Part shown: positions 1-9,600 of the stretch, piece after piece | How the letters are laid out: every line of letters starts with the position of its first letter | How positions within the stretch are numbered: position 1 is the first letter of the stretch | NCBI GenBank assembly: GCA_905233145.1 | Contig: CAJODI010000001.1 | Location: 43,787 to 107,786, forward strand | DNA: 64,000 nucleotides | From: an uncultured Ruminococcus sp. | GTDB lineage: Bacteria > Bacillota > Clostridia > Oscillospirales > Acutalibacteraceae | Reading direction: 5' to 3' | Notes under the pieces: model-generated | The model's database searches: none | What the model was told of the DNA's origin: nothing | Seen by the model: only the letters and a program-made list of their open reading frames with translations | Program-made: the position numbers and the translations under genes

Positions 1-306
1 CTGCACGATCAACGCGTCTGCGTCTGCTTCGGCGGCTGCAACAACCGCCGAGCTAAGACGATCCAGCTCGTCGTCAAATACAATAGTATTAAGCGTGACA
101 TACGCTTTGACTCCGTGAATATGGCAGTAGGCAATAGCCTTCCTGAGTTCTTCGTTATCAAAATTTTTCGCGGAAGCGCGCGCCGAAAAGGATTTTTCTC
201 CCATATAAACCGCGTCCGCTCCGCTTCTCACCGCCGCAATAACGCTGTCAAAGCCGCCTGCGGGAGCGAGTATCTCAATGCTTCTTCTTTTTCTTTTTCT
301 TTCCAT
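1..306 (-). CDS. U32 family peptidase, N-terminal part (C-terminus runs off window start)
   Basis: Reverse-strand translation from ATG at 306: MERKRKRRSIEILAPAGGFDSVIAAVRSGADAVYMGEKSFSARASAKNFDNEELRKAIAYCHIHGVKAYVTLNTIVFDDELDRL..., the typical U32 N-terminus. Not in the supplied ORF track because it is truncated. Overlaps the 3' end of zapA. Confidence 0.88.
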   Translation of the reverse strand, partial: MERKRKRRSIEILAPAGGFDSVIAAVRSGADAVYMGEKSFSARASAKNFDNEELRKAIAYCHIHGVKAYVTLNTIVFDDELDRLSSAVVAAAEADADALIVQ

Positions 307-820
307 CTTCATCAAACAGCGAACACTGCTCCATAGGAACATAGCCCATCAGCTTTTCGTTCTTTTTTTCGTTAAAATTCTTTTCTGCCCTTTTTTTTTC
401 ATCCTCAGAACGCAAATCCGTTGCTTTTTTCAGTTTTTCATTTTCTTTAAGCACAGAAGCAAGCTGTTCCTCCAGCGTGCGCACGCGCTTTGTCAGCCGC
501 GTATTTTCGTTGATTGCCTCGGTGAGCTTATCCTTGTATTCCTTTGAAGATTTGTTAAGCTCGTTTGACTGACGGATTATTTTGTCCGCCTTGTCAACAA
601 CTTCTTTGATTCTTCGGTTCGCCTTGTTGCGGTCGTCGCACATATCAAGCGCGGTCAAAACAGCACAGTCGCGAGTGTCAAGCCGCTTGCCCTGCTGCGC
701 GACCTTGTGTATATGGCCGCTGATTTCGGCAGCGACCTCTTTTACATATTCTTCTTCATCTGTCGAAATCAGAGCGTAATTTCTGCCCTCGATTTGAACG
801 CTTATTCTCTTTTTTTCCAT
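275..820 (-). CDS. zapA: Cell division protein ZapA-like, long coiled-coil C-terminal extension
   Basis: MEKKRISVQIEGRNYALISTDEEEYVKEVAAEISGHI... matches ZapA; start chosen at internal Met (ATG 818-820). Confidence 0.8.
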   Translation of the reverse strand: MEKKRISVQIEGRNYALISTDEEEYVKEVAAEISGHIHKVAQQGKRLDTRDCAVLTALDMCDDRNKANRRIKEVVDKADKIIRQSNELNKSSKEYKDKLTEAINENTRLTKRVRTLEEQLASVLKENEKLKKATDLRSEDEKKRAEKNFNEKKNEKLMGYVPMEQCSLFDEDGKKKKKKKH

Positions 821-1032
821 GTTCCAAACCTCATTTAAGCTTTTGTAGCAATACATATACCTAACCAATATAATTATAATACATAATTCGCGCCAATAAA
901 AGAATAGTTTAAACATTGTAACCATATTATTGCGCTATTTTAAAGAATAGCTTCACTTGACATTGAAAATTATGTGGATTTGTGGTACAATTAACTTATT
1001 ATATCTTATATGTTTGTATAGGAGAGAAAATA

Positions 1033-2901
1033 ATGCCTGTACCTTTTGATTCTCAAAAAATATACTACCGCTCTCCTTTCGGCGCGGTGGAAGAGGACAC
1101 TCCGATTCATTTCAGAATCTTGGTCCCGCGCGGAGTTCGCGCAAAAAAAGCCGAGCTTTGTGTAAAATATGATTATGACTACAACTGGATCTTTGTAAAG
1201 CTGATTTGGTGCGGCACCTTTGACAGAGAAACCGAAATCTGGGAGTGCGACTTTGCGCCCGACAGAATCGGGCTGTACTGGTACAGCTTTAGGTTATATA
1301 CCATAGACGGAATGAGATATATTGTTCCGGGCGACCCGAATACAATAAGCCAAATCGAAACTTCTCCAGGCAGAAGCTGGCAAATCACCTGCTACAAAAA
1401 GGGCTTTGTCACACCTCGCTGGCCTGTGGGCGGAGTTATGTACCAGATTTTTCCGGACAGGTTTAATTTCAGCGGAGAAGAAAAGCAAATTACCAGAACA
1501 GACTACAAGCGCAACTATGACTGGTACGCGCTGCCCGAATGGCAGCCTAACCAAAACGGTGAGATTACCAACAGCGATTTTTTTATGGGCGATCTAAAGG
1601 GTATAACCCAAAAGCTGGATTATCTTGAAAAGCTGGGCGTAAGCTGCATATACCTAAACCCTATCAGTGAGGCGTATTCAAACCACCGCTACGATACCGG
1701 CGATTATTCGCGCGTCGATCCGATTTTGGGCAGCGAGGATGATTTCAAAGAGCTTTGCGCAGAAGCAAAAAAGCGCGGAATACATGTTATAAACGACGGA
1801 GTGTTTTCTCATACAGGCTCGGACAGTGTGTATTTTAACCGTTCCGGAAGATACGGCAGCGGAGGAGCCTACCGCGACAAAAATTCGCCGTATTTTAGCT
1901 GGTACAAATTTAATGAATGGCCAAACAATTACAACAGCTGGTGGGGCTTCTATACCCTGCCCGAGGTCAATGAAACCGATCCTGCGTTCAACGAATATAT
2001 CAATGGTGAAAACGGAATTATTCGCAAATGGATGAGATGCGGCAATTCGGGCTGGAGACTTGACGTTGCCGACGAGCTGCCTGATGAATTCATGGAAAAG
2101 CTTCGCGTTTCGGTCAAAACCGAAAACCCCGAGGCGTTCATTGTTGGCGAGGTATGGGAAGACGCCAGCAACAAGGAAAGCTACGGAGCAAGAAGAAAAT
2201 TTTTGCTTGGTGAACAGTTGGATTCCGTAATGAACTATGTTTTCAGAAATGCTATTCTAAATTTTTGCCGCGGTCAGGCAGCCGAATATGCTATGGCGGA
2301 AATTATGAGCGTTATTGAAAACTATCCGCGCCCTGTGCTTAGGGTTCTTATGAATTCGCTTTCAACACACGACACCGAACGGGCCCTCACGGTTTTGGGA
2401 GGCGAACCCCTAAACAACCGCGACCGTGCGTGGCAGGCGCATACCAAAATGAATGAACAACAAAGAGCACGCGGCATAAAGCTTATGAAGCTGGCGGCAG
2501 CAATGCAATACACTCTTCCGGGATTCCCGTGCGTTTATTACGGAGATGAAGCCGGAATGGAAGGCTACCGCGATCCGTTTAACCGTTGCTGCTATCCATG
2601 GGGCAGAGAGAACAACGAGCTTATTGAATGGCACCGCACTCTTGGAAAGCTTAGAGAAAGCTGCTCAGCACTGTGGGACGGCGACTTTATTAATGCTTAC
2701 GCGCACGACAGGCGTCTTTCATATATCCGTCACGACTCCGAATCAGCAATTTACTGTGTTTTCAGCGCGTATGATCACGAGATCGTGATAGATCCGCCGC
2801 CGGGATATTCCAACGCAAAGCCACTTTTCGGCTCGCGCTATGACGGTGAAAAGCTTTATTTAAAACCCACAAGCTGTGAAATGCTTGTTGTGAATCTATG
2901 A
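1033..2901 (+). CDS. Glycoside hydrolase family 13 (neopullulanase/cyclomaltodextrinase-like), no signal peptide
   Basis: GH13 motifs (GVSCIYLNPISEAYSNHRYDTGDY, GWRLDVADELP, FIVGEVWEDA, SLSTHDTERA). ATG at 1033 preceded by ggagag. Confidence 0.92.
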   Translation: MPVPFDSQKIYYRSPFGAVEEDTPIHFRILVPRGVRAKKAELCVKYDYDYNWIFVKLIWCGTFDRETEIWECDFAPDRIGLYWYSFRLYTIDGMRYIVPGDPNTISQIETSPGRSWQITCYKKGFVTPRWPVGGVMYQIFPDRFNFSGEEKQITRTDYKRNYDWYALPEWQPNQNGEITNSDFFMGDLKGITQKLDYLEKLGVSCIYLNPISEAYSNHRYDTGDYSRVDPILGSEDDFKELCAEAKKRGIHVINDGVFSHTGSDSVYFNRSGRYGSGGAYRDKNSPYFSWYKFNEWPNNYNSWWGFYTLPEVNETDPAFNEYINGENGIIRKWMRCGNSGWRLDVADELPDEFMEKLRVSVKTENPEAFIVGEVWEDASNKESYGARRKFLLGEQLDSVMNYVFRNAILNFCRGQAAEYAMAEIMSVIENYPRPVLRVLMNSLSTHDTERALTVLGGEPLNNRDRAWQAHTKMNEQQRARGIKLMKLAAAMQYTLPGFPCVYYGDEAGMEGYRDPFNRCCYPWGRENNELIEWHRTLGKLRESCSALWDGDFINAYAHDRRLSYIRHDSESAIYCVFSAYDHEIVIDPPPGYSNAKPLFGSRYDGEKLYLKPTSCEMLVVNL

Positions 2902-2907
2902 TAAATT

Positions 2908-3555
2908 ATGAGAAATAAAATCTTCGCCGCTCTGTTTGCGGCAATAACAGCAGCAATTCTCTGCGGCTGCGGCAAGAACGAAGTGCCGGCTGAGTCGACC
3001 ACAGTTCAAACCGCTCCTCAAATAACAACCCAAGCAAAAACCACGGCTGCAACAACAAAAGCCGCACCGACCACAGAAGCGGAAACCTCGGACGTGTCCC
3101 AAGCCGAAGCCGAAACCAACGCTCAGGCTCAGACTCAAGAAGAAACTACCGCGGAAACAGAAGCGCAGAGCAGCCAAAGCGCGATGACGCGAGAGGAAGT
3201 CATTTCCTGGGTACTCAGCGACACAGGGGCAAAGGAATACGCAGAATATGACATTGACAAAGACGGCAATTCCGAGTTGATTGTAAATATAGGCGAAGGC
3301 TACGCCGAACAGCACTGCGAGGTTTACACAATTGACGAAAACGGAAGCAGCCTTGCAGGTTCCTTTGCGTCAGCAAACACCACGCTGTATTCCGCTGACG
3401 ACGGACTAACTCTGTTTTACGCGCACATGGGCGGCTACACCTACACAACCGCGCGGCTTGTTGACGGAGCACTTATACTGACCGACGAGGGCGGCGGAAG
3501 AACCGAGGGAGATTACCCAAGCGTGGACGGAGAAATAATAGCTTTTACATCATAA
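2908..3555 (+). CDS. Putative lipoprotein with Thr/Glu-rich linker
   Basis: N-terminal lipobox (AAILCGCGKNE) then a low-complexity T/A/E linker; C-terminal DIDKDGNSELIV segment. Confidence 0.65.
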   Translation: MRNKIFAALFAAITAAILCGCGKNEVPAESTTVQTAPQITTQAKTTAATTKAAPTTEAETSDVSQAEAETNAQAQTQEETTAETEAQSSQSAMTREEVISWVLSDTGAKEYAEYDIDKDGNSELIVNIGEGYAEQHCEVYTIDENGSSLAGSFASANTTLYSADDGLTLFYAHMGGYTYTTARLVDGALILTDEGGGRTEGDYPSVDGEIIAFTS

Positions 3556-3640
3556 AAGGTGCCGGCGGGCACACTTGCCCGCCTATCTGAACTACCGTGT
3601 TCAACGGAGTGATACGCAGTTTCTTTTATAGTAAAAAAAC

Positions 3641-3680
3641 AAGGCAACAACGCACATTGAAATCGTGTGATGTTGCCTAA
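3641..3680. terminator. Bidirectional hairpin between convergent lipoprotein gene and nth
   Basis: AGGCAACAACGCACA / TGTGATGTTGCCT stem between convergent genes. Confidence 0.55.
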
Positions 3681-3683
3681 ATT

Positions 3684-4328
3684 TTATGAGTTTTCCTGGT
3701 TTTCCGCAAAGAATCCGCAAAAGCCGTTCATGCAGCAATCGCCGCATTTTTGACTGCGCGCGGTGCAGACAGCACGACCGTGCAAAACCAGACGATGACA
3801 GAAATTATTGCTTTCCTCAGGCGGAAGCAATTCCCTGAGCGCGAATTCAATTTTTTTGGGGTCCTTCAAATCATGCAAACCTAGCCTTTTTGTTATTCTT
3901 ATGCAGTGAGTGTCCACCACAACCGCAGGCTTTCCGAAAATGTCGCCGCACACAAGATTTGCGGTTTTTCTGCCGATTCCCGGCAGTTTTAGCAATTCTT
4001 CAATTGTATCCGGCACCTCGCCGCCAAATTCTTCACATAATAATTTGCCGATTCCGACAATGTCCTTTGACTTTGTTTTGTAAAGTCCGCAGCTTTTTAT
4101 GTACTTTGCAACCTCCTCCGGCGTTGCCGCGGCAAAATCCTCTGCGGTTTTAAAGCGTTCAAACAAAGCCGGAGTGACAATATTCACCCTTGCGTCGGTG
4201 CATTGAGCTGCAAGCCGGGTAGCGATCAAAAGCTGCAACGGATCTGTGTAGGTCAAAGTGCATATAGCGTCAGGGTACTCTTTTTTCAGCGCGTTTACCG
4301 CACTGAGAGCAATTTGCTTTTTTGTCAT
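3684..4328 (-). CDS. nth: Endonuclease III
   Basis: HhH motif LPGIGRKTANLVCG, VDTHCIR, C-terminal Cys cluster CTARSQKCGDCCMNGFC. Confidence 0.95.
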   Translation of the reverse strand: MTKKQIALSAVNALKKEYPDAICTLTYTDPLQLLIATRLAAQCTDARVNIVTPALFERFKTAEDFAAATPEEVAKYIKSCGLYKTKSKDIVGIGKLLCEEFGGEVPDTIEELLKLPGIGRKTANLVCGDIFGKPAVVVDTHCIRITKRLGLHDLKDPKKIEFALRELLPPEESNNFCHRLVLHGRAVCTARSQKCGDCCMNGFCGFFAENQENS

Positions 4329-4400
4329 GGCGCACCTCCTATTTTTTATAAAGTGCCGGAGTAATTTCTTGAATAATAAAAAGATAAATTCTAAGCGAAA

Positions 4401-4621
4401 GCATTGTCGGGTATTTTACGTCTAAATATCATATAATGCTTCTACACGGAGTAAAAAGTTTATTTTTCTATGAATGCATTGTCGGGAAATTAACGTTTGG
4501 TTCTCAGCAAACGCTTCTGCTCGGCGTAAAAAGTTTATTTCTAAACGAAAGCATTGTCGGGCATTTAACGTTTGGTTCTCAACAAACGCTTCTGCCCGGA
4601 GTAAAAAACGGAGTAAAATAA
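4401..4621. repeat. 75-bp structured tandem repeat, three units
   Basis: GCATTGTCGGG starts at 4401, 4476 and 4551 (75-bp spacing). Units carry a CGGGCA...AACGTTTG-loop-CAAACGCTT...TGCCCG hairpin. Confidence 0.85.
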
Positions 4622-4690
4622 TTGTAGCATAATTTAAAGGCTATTGCAATTCCGGAGTATTCCTGATATCATATAATCGGTGATGAATTT

Positions 4691-5425
4691 ATGTATAAAA
4701 ACTATATTTTTGACTTATATGGCACATTAATCGACATTAACACAGACGAGTGGCAGGCAGCCTTATGGAAAAAACTCGCCATGCTGTACGCGTATCGCGG
4801 AGCACACTATACGTGGAGCGAAATAAAACGAGAATACGGCAGGTTGGTTGAAGAAGAAAAGGCTGATGTCCTCCGCAGACACAAGGATTTTTCGGTGATC
4901 GATATCAAAATAGAAAAAGTGTTTCGCGGTCTGTTCGTTCAAAAGGGAGTAAAACCCTCAAAATCTGAGATCAGGTTTATTGCCGAAGCCTTCAGATGCT
5001 TTTCTACAAAGTATATCAAGCTGTATGACGGAGTTGAAGATTTGCTCAAAACGCTGAAAAATCATGGCAAAAGTGTTTATCTGCTCTCGAACGCCCAGCG
5101 GTCTTTCACCGAAAATGAGCTCAATATGTTTGGTCTTACTCGGTATTTTGACGGAATTCTTATAAGCTCTGATGTTGAATGCTCAAAACCGGACAAGAGC
5201 TTTTATCAAACGCTGTTCGATCAATATTCGCTAAAAAAAAGTGAGTCAGTGATGATTGGCAACGACTATATTTCCGACATTGCCGGCGCGGCGGATTTCG
5301 GCATTGACAGTCTTTATATCCACCAAAGCATTTCGCCCGAAATCAAGGGTGAGCTGCGCAGCAATTACACTGTTATGGACGGAGACGTTTACAAAATCAA
5401 AGCTTTGATTTTAAAGGATAAATAA
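4691..5425 (+). CDS. HAD family hydrolase
   Basis: FDLYGTLIDI, VYLLSNAQRS, KPDKSFY, MIGNDYISDIAGA HAD motifs. Confidence 0.88.
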   Translation: MYKNYIFDLYGTLIDINTDEWQAALWKKLAMLYAYRGAHYTWSEIKREYGRLVEEEKADVLRRHKDFSVIDIKIEKVFRGLFVQKGVKPSKSEIRFIAEAFRCFSTKYIKLYDGVEDLLKTLKNHGKSVYLLSNAQRSFTENELNMFGLTRYFDGILISSDVECSKPDKSFYQTLFDQYSLKKSESVMIGNDYISDIAGAADFGIDSLYIHQSISPEIKGELRSNYTVMDGDVYKIKALILKDK

Positions 5426-5525
5426 TATTTTTGGAAAAATTGCCATAACCTATTTAACTAAGAAAAAGTTACCGAATCAATTCAAGGCATATAAACACGC
5501 TCGCTGAAAACACTATTACAGCGAG

Positions 5526-5747
5526 GTGATTGGTTTGAGCGGCTTACGCAAATATTTGAATTACAACATGATGAAGCACTCTAAAAAGCGTTTTCCAAAC
5601 AAAAATATGGAGCGTGCAGGAAAAATACTTGACGATATGCTGATGTACAGCACAGCTTCGGCAACCGACTGCACCGGACTGATTCCGTCTGCACCTGAGG
5701 ACTCGGCTCAGGCAGACGCATATGACGAAATTTTTCCGTTTGGATAA
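5526..5747 (+). CDS. Small hypothetical protein
   Basis: 73-aa ORF with upstream gaggtg; no family recognised. Confidence 0.4.
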   Translation: MIGLSGLRKYLNYNMMKHSKKRFPNKNMERAGKILDDMLMYSTASATDCTGLIPSAPEDSAQADAYDEIFPFG

Positions 5748-5782
5748 ATTCCGCGTAATGCCCCCTTTGGAGTATCTATGTT

Positions 5783-5825
5783 TTAAGGCAATACCGCATA
5801 ATTCAGGTGTGCGGTATTGCCTTAA
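5783..5825. repeat. Short-form TTAAGGCAA hairpin/MITE-like element (copy A)
   Basis: TTAAGGCAATACCGCA-TAATTCAGGTG-TGCGGTATTGCCTTAA: perfect 16-bp arms. Confidence 0.85.
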
Positions 5826-6008
5826 TAAGCAAGTCCTATGTATCAATATCAAATTCTTTTCAGATTTTTTTAATTTTTTTTAAAAGCCTTGATTTTTGTC
5901 AGGGTTTTGTAATTGTGAGTCTGATATACTATAGTCACAGTCAAGGGAACAAAACACAGACTGAAAAAACAAAAAGAATCAAAGAAAAAAACAAAAGGAG
6001 AAATCATC

Positions 6009-6440
6009 ATGAAAAAGAACGGACTCACAGCAAAGGTAATAGCAACAGCAATGGCAGCAGTATGCGCAATTTCGGCAGGAACAGCAATTTCGGCAATGAG
6101 CGTATCAGCTGCGGAAATCTCAAGCACTGAAGCAATAGCAGCATCAAGCGCAAAGGCATGTGTAGTAACAGCCTATGGCAAAACCTCATATGGCTACGAC
6201 TGGGATTATAAAGCTGACAGCACCGCAGCAAAAATCACATGCACATATGATTTTAAAACTGGCAAATACACCTTCCGCGCAACAGGAAGCTACGCAGGAA
6301 CCACAAACGCGGTTTTGAAATACGCGACAATTGACGGCAAATGGCACAATATTCCGATTCGCTTTATTACCGACAAGAACCTGAATGTTACAGGTCAGCA
6401 AACAGGAAAGGAATACATAACAAACACTCGTAAAGGATAA
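6009..6440 (+). CDS. Small secreted protein of unknown function
   Basis: Signal peptide MKKNGLTAKVIATAMAAVCAISAGTAISAMSVSAA; strong aaaggag RBS. Confidence 0.75.
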   Translation: MKKNGLTAKVIATAMAAVCAISAGTAISAMSVSAAEISSTEAIAASSAKACVVTAYGKTSYGYDWDYKADSTAAKITCTYDFKTGKYTFRATGSYAGTTNAVLKYATIDGKWHNIPIRFITDKNLNVTGQQTGKEYITNTRKG

Positions 6441-6455
6441 AATTGTGATAAACGC

Positions 6456-6492
6456 AGCAAAGGCAGGCTCGCTGAACGGGCCTGCCTTTGCT
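6456..6492 (+). terminator. Intrinsic terminator after the 6009-6440 gene
   Basis: AGCAAAGGCAGG...CCTGCCTTTGCT stem. Confidence 0.7.
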
Positions 6493-6506
6493 TTATGTTT
6501 GATTAG

Positions 6507-6650
6507 TTAAGGCAACACCGCACAATTCATGGCGCACGCCTTGCTTGCATATTATTCCGTCAGACTGCCCAAAAATCAGTATCCATACGTCAGTATGCAC
6601 ACTATCTGACTACGCAATCCGCGCACCAGAATTATGCGGTATTGCCTTAA
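6507..6650. repeat. Long-form TTAAGGCAA MITE-like element (copy B)
   Basis: TTAAGGCAACACCGCACAATTCATGG...CAGAATTATGCGGTATTGCCTTAA terminal inverted repeats. Confidence 0.85.
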
Positions 6651-6677
6651 TTTGATATTTGTAATATCTTTCCGTAA

Positions 6678-9600
6678 TTAATAATTGGACCATCCTGAGC
6701 CGTCATAGACCATATTCGGTCCGGGGATACTTAAATCGTCGGTCTGTTCGGAGCCGTCGGTAAATATTACCATAGTTGCGCCGTCCGGAATCTTAGCCTT
6801 GAACACTCCGTTGCCTGCGCTCTCCATATTATTGCCCGGCCATGTCATCATATTTTTGTTTTCTTCCGACCAGAAATACGCTTTAACCGGATTATAGTTT
6901 TTGGTGTTTTTGAAATATACATAGCTGCCCGTGAGAACAGGGTCCGTAACGGTTTGACCCTCACTGTATTTTGTCCATGAGCCGTTTTTATAGAGCTTTC
7001 CAAAGCCGGCGAGCTTTATGTCGCTTGTCTTTCCAACGCCGTTGTTACTGAAAATAATATACTGTGCGTCCTTTGGAATCTCAATCTTGTAAACACCGCT
7101 GCCGATGCTCGTCATTGCTTCGCCCGGCCATGAGGTCATGCTTTCATTTTCGTCGCTCCAGTAATATGCGGTAACTCCCGGCCAATTGTTTGTGTTCTGA
7201 TAATAAATCGCTGTGCTTTCGTCCTCTGAGGGGGATGCTGTTGTTGGCTGAACAACAGGCGGATTTGTCGGCTGAACGGGAGGATTTGTAGTTTGCTGCG
7301 GATTTAAACCGCTTACGCGCTCGCCTACGTGCGAGGTCTTGGATTTGAGCGAAACGAGATAATATTGAATCTCGGTTGCGTCCTTGATCGATACGTCGCC
7401 GTCAAAGTCGCAGTCTGCCGTAATTTTTTGATCGCTGTTGAGATAACGAAGCTTTACAAGCGCGTACTGGATCTGGGTTACGTCAAGGATATCAACACAA
7501 TCGTCTGTGTTTGCGTCTCCGATAAGGAGTCCGTCCGGATTATCAATTACCGGATTTGTAACCTTTTGTGTTGTCGGTTCAACAGGCTTAGTTGTGGGAA
7601 CAACATCATCAATGTATTTGATCCAGCTTCCGTTCTTGTACATATAGCCGCTTGCAGGGAAAATCAGATCGCCTGTCTTGCTGCCGCCGTTGTTGCTGAA
7701 GATACATCTGTCGTTTTCACTTGAGAACGTTGCCTTGTAGATGTTGCCTTCTACTCTTGTCATAGGAACGCCCGGCCATGTTGCAGTGCTTGAATCTGTT
7801 TTTGAGTTCCAATAGTAGATATAGGGCGGATTATAGCCCGTATTTGAGTTGTCATAGTAGATTGTTACGTTAGTGTCCTGATCAGGCTGAGGTGTTGACG
7901 GTTCAGTGCTTGGAACATATTCACCGGTGTAGGGTTCCCACTTGTTTCCGTAGCTGAAAACCATACTTTGGTTGTCGTATTCAAGACCGGGTTCCATATC
8001 CGCCGGATATCTGTTTGGAGAGCTTTCTCCGGCGTTAAAGATCACTTTACCGCTCATAAGATCGCTGTCTTTTAAGGGGTCGATCTCTAATACATAGAGG
8101 TTATGTTCGCTGTCAAACTTTTTCATAGCCGCGCCGGGCCATTTTGCTTTTTCAATGGTTTGAGAACCGCTGTCGTTGTAAACGTATGCGTTTACAGTGC
8201 TCCACTTGTATTGTGAGTTGTCAAAGACGATCAGTACTTTTTTCTCGGGGTCGATCTTCTTGAAGCTGAAAGACTTGTTAAGAGTTTCCTCTGAATTTGT
8301 TGCTGTCATTGTAACATCAAATATTGTGTCTTTCTCAATGCCGTCGCCGATCTCAAAGGTCTGACCGTTGGTAACTCTGAACGGTGTGCCGCCGGCTACG
8401 CTTACTGTAGCGTAATCTGCGCCGCGAAGTGAAGCCTTGACTGTCTGACTGTCAACGAACGAATAGTTACCGTCGATGCTCATATGGATCGTGGACTGAG
8501 GTCCTTCGATAAGGATCGTTCCGTTCGCGCCTGTGTTAAAGGTTGCCTTGCCGTTCTGAACAACAGCGGTTGTGCCGTCATAGGCGTTGGTAACTGTTGT
8601 ACCGTTGCCCCACATTGAAGAAACGTTTACAGCGAGATTGGTATTCTTTGGTGCGCTGATTACCGCGATGATTTCGTCGCTCATTACACCGTTGTCATAG
8701 CTGCGCGAGAATACATATCCGGTCGAGGCGCTGTAGCCTGTGATCTGCTGATGCTTGCCCGCGCCGACCGCAATGTGTCTGCTTCTGAACTTGCCGACCT
8801 TTTGCCAGTGCTTTAGGATATTTTGATCCGCGCTTGTCCAGTTCATGTCGCTTCTTAGCGAGTGGCCGGAGCCGCCGTGACCGTCGAAGCCGAGACCGGG
8901 AACCTTCGGACGGTTGGTTTCATCGCCGTAGAAAATTTGTACCGCGCCCGGAAGGAGCTGGAACGCAGAGCCCTGATAAATCAGGTCGTTTCTCGCGAGA
9001 TCCGAGTCGTGAGAAGAAATGTAGGAAAGCGCGTTAAAGTTAGCCTGATTGTTGATCGTGCTTGCATAGTTCTGGTATACGCCGTTGATGCTGCTGACAC
9101 CGGGAACGCCTGAGCCCGAGAACGAGAAGTTGATCATTGAATCAAAGCCGCCCTTGGTGTAGTAATCACCGTAGCCGAGCTTATAGTCCCAATGCTCGCC
9201 TGTCATCCAAAAATCATCTGTCCAGTCTGCGCCCGGAGCAGAGGGGTTAGCCTGTCTCCACTGCTTAAGAGCAGCCGCGCATTTTGTTTTGAGAGTATTC
9301 CACGAAGCGTACTCAACGTGCTTTGCGGTGTCGCAGCGGAAGCCGTCTACGCCATAGGTCGCAACCCAGTCGGCAAGCCAGCTTGAAATATAACCTGTAA
9401 CTGTATTTGATGAGCCGTATTTCTGAATCTTGGCGTTATATGTGCCCTCGCTCTTCCATTTTGTCTGGAGGAAGGTTGGGATAGATACGCTGGACTTGGA
9501 TTCTGTGCGGAAGTCAGGGAGACCTACCAAACACATTTCAAGATCGCTGCCGCTGCCCTGAGAATATCCGGGAAGTCCGCTGCGAACCCAGCTTGAGCCC

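Noticed and set aside
4436-4621. 61-aa ORF with 25-aa repeats as a real protein
   Set aside because: The repeat period happens to be a multiple of three; hairpin symmetry and the solo non-coding copy favour a nucleic-acid repeat. Kept as a finding about structure, not called as CDS.
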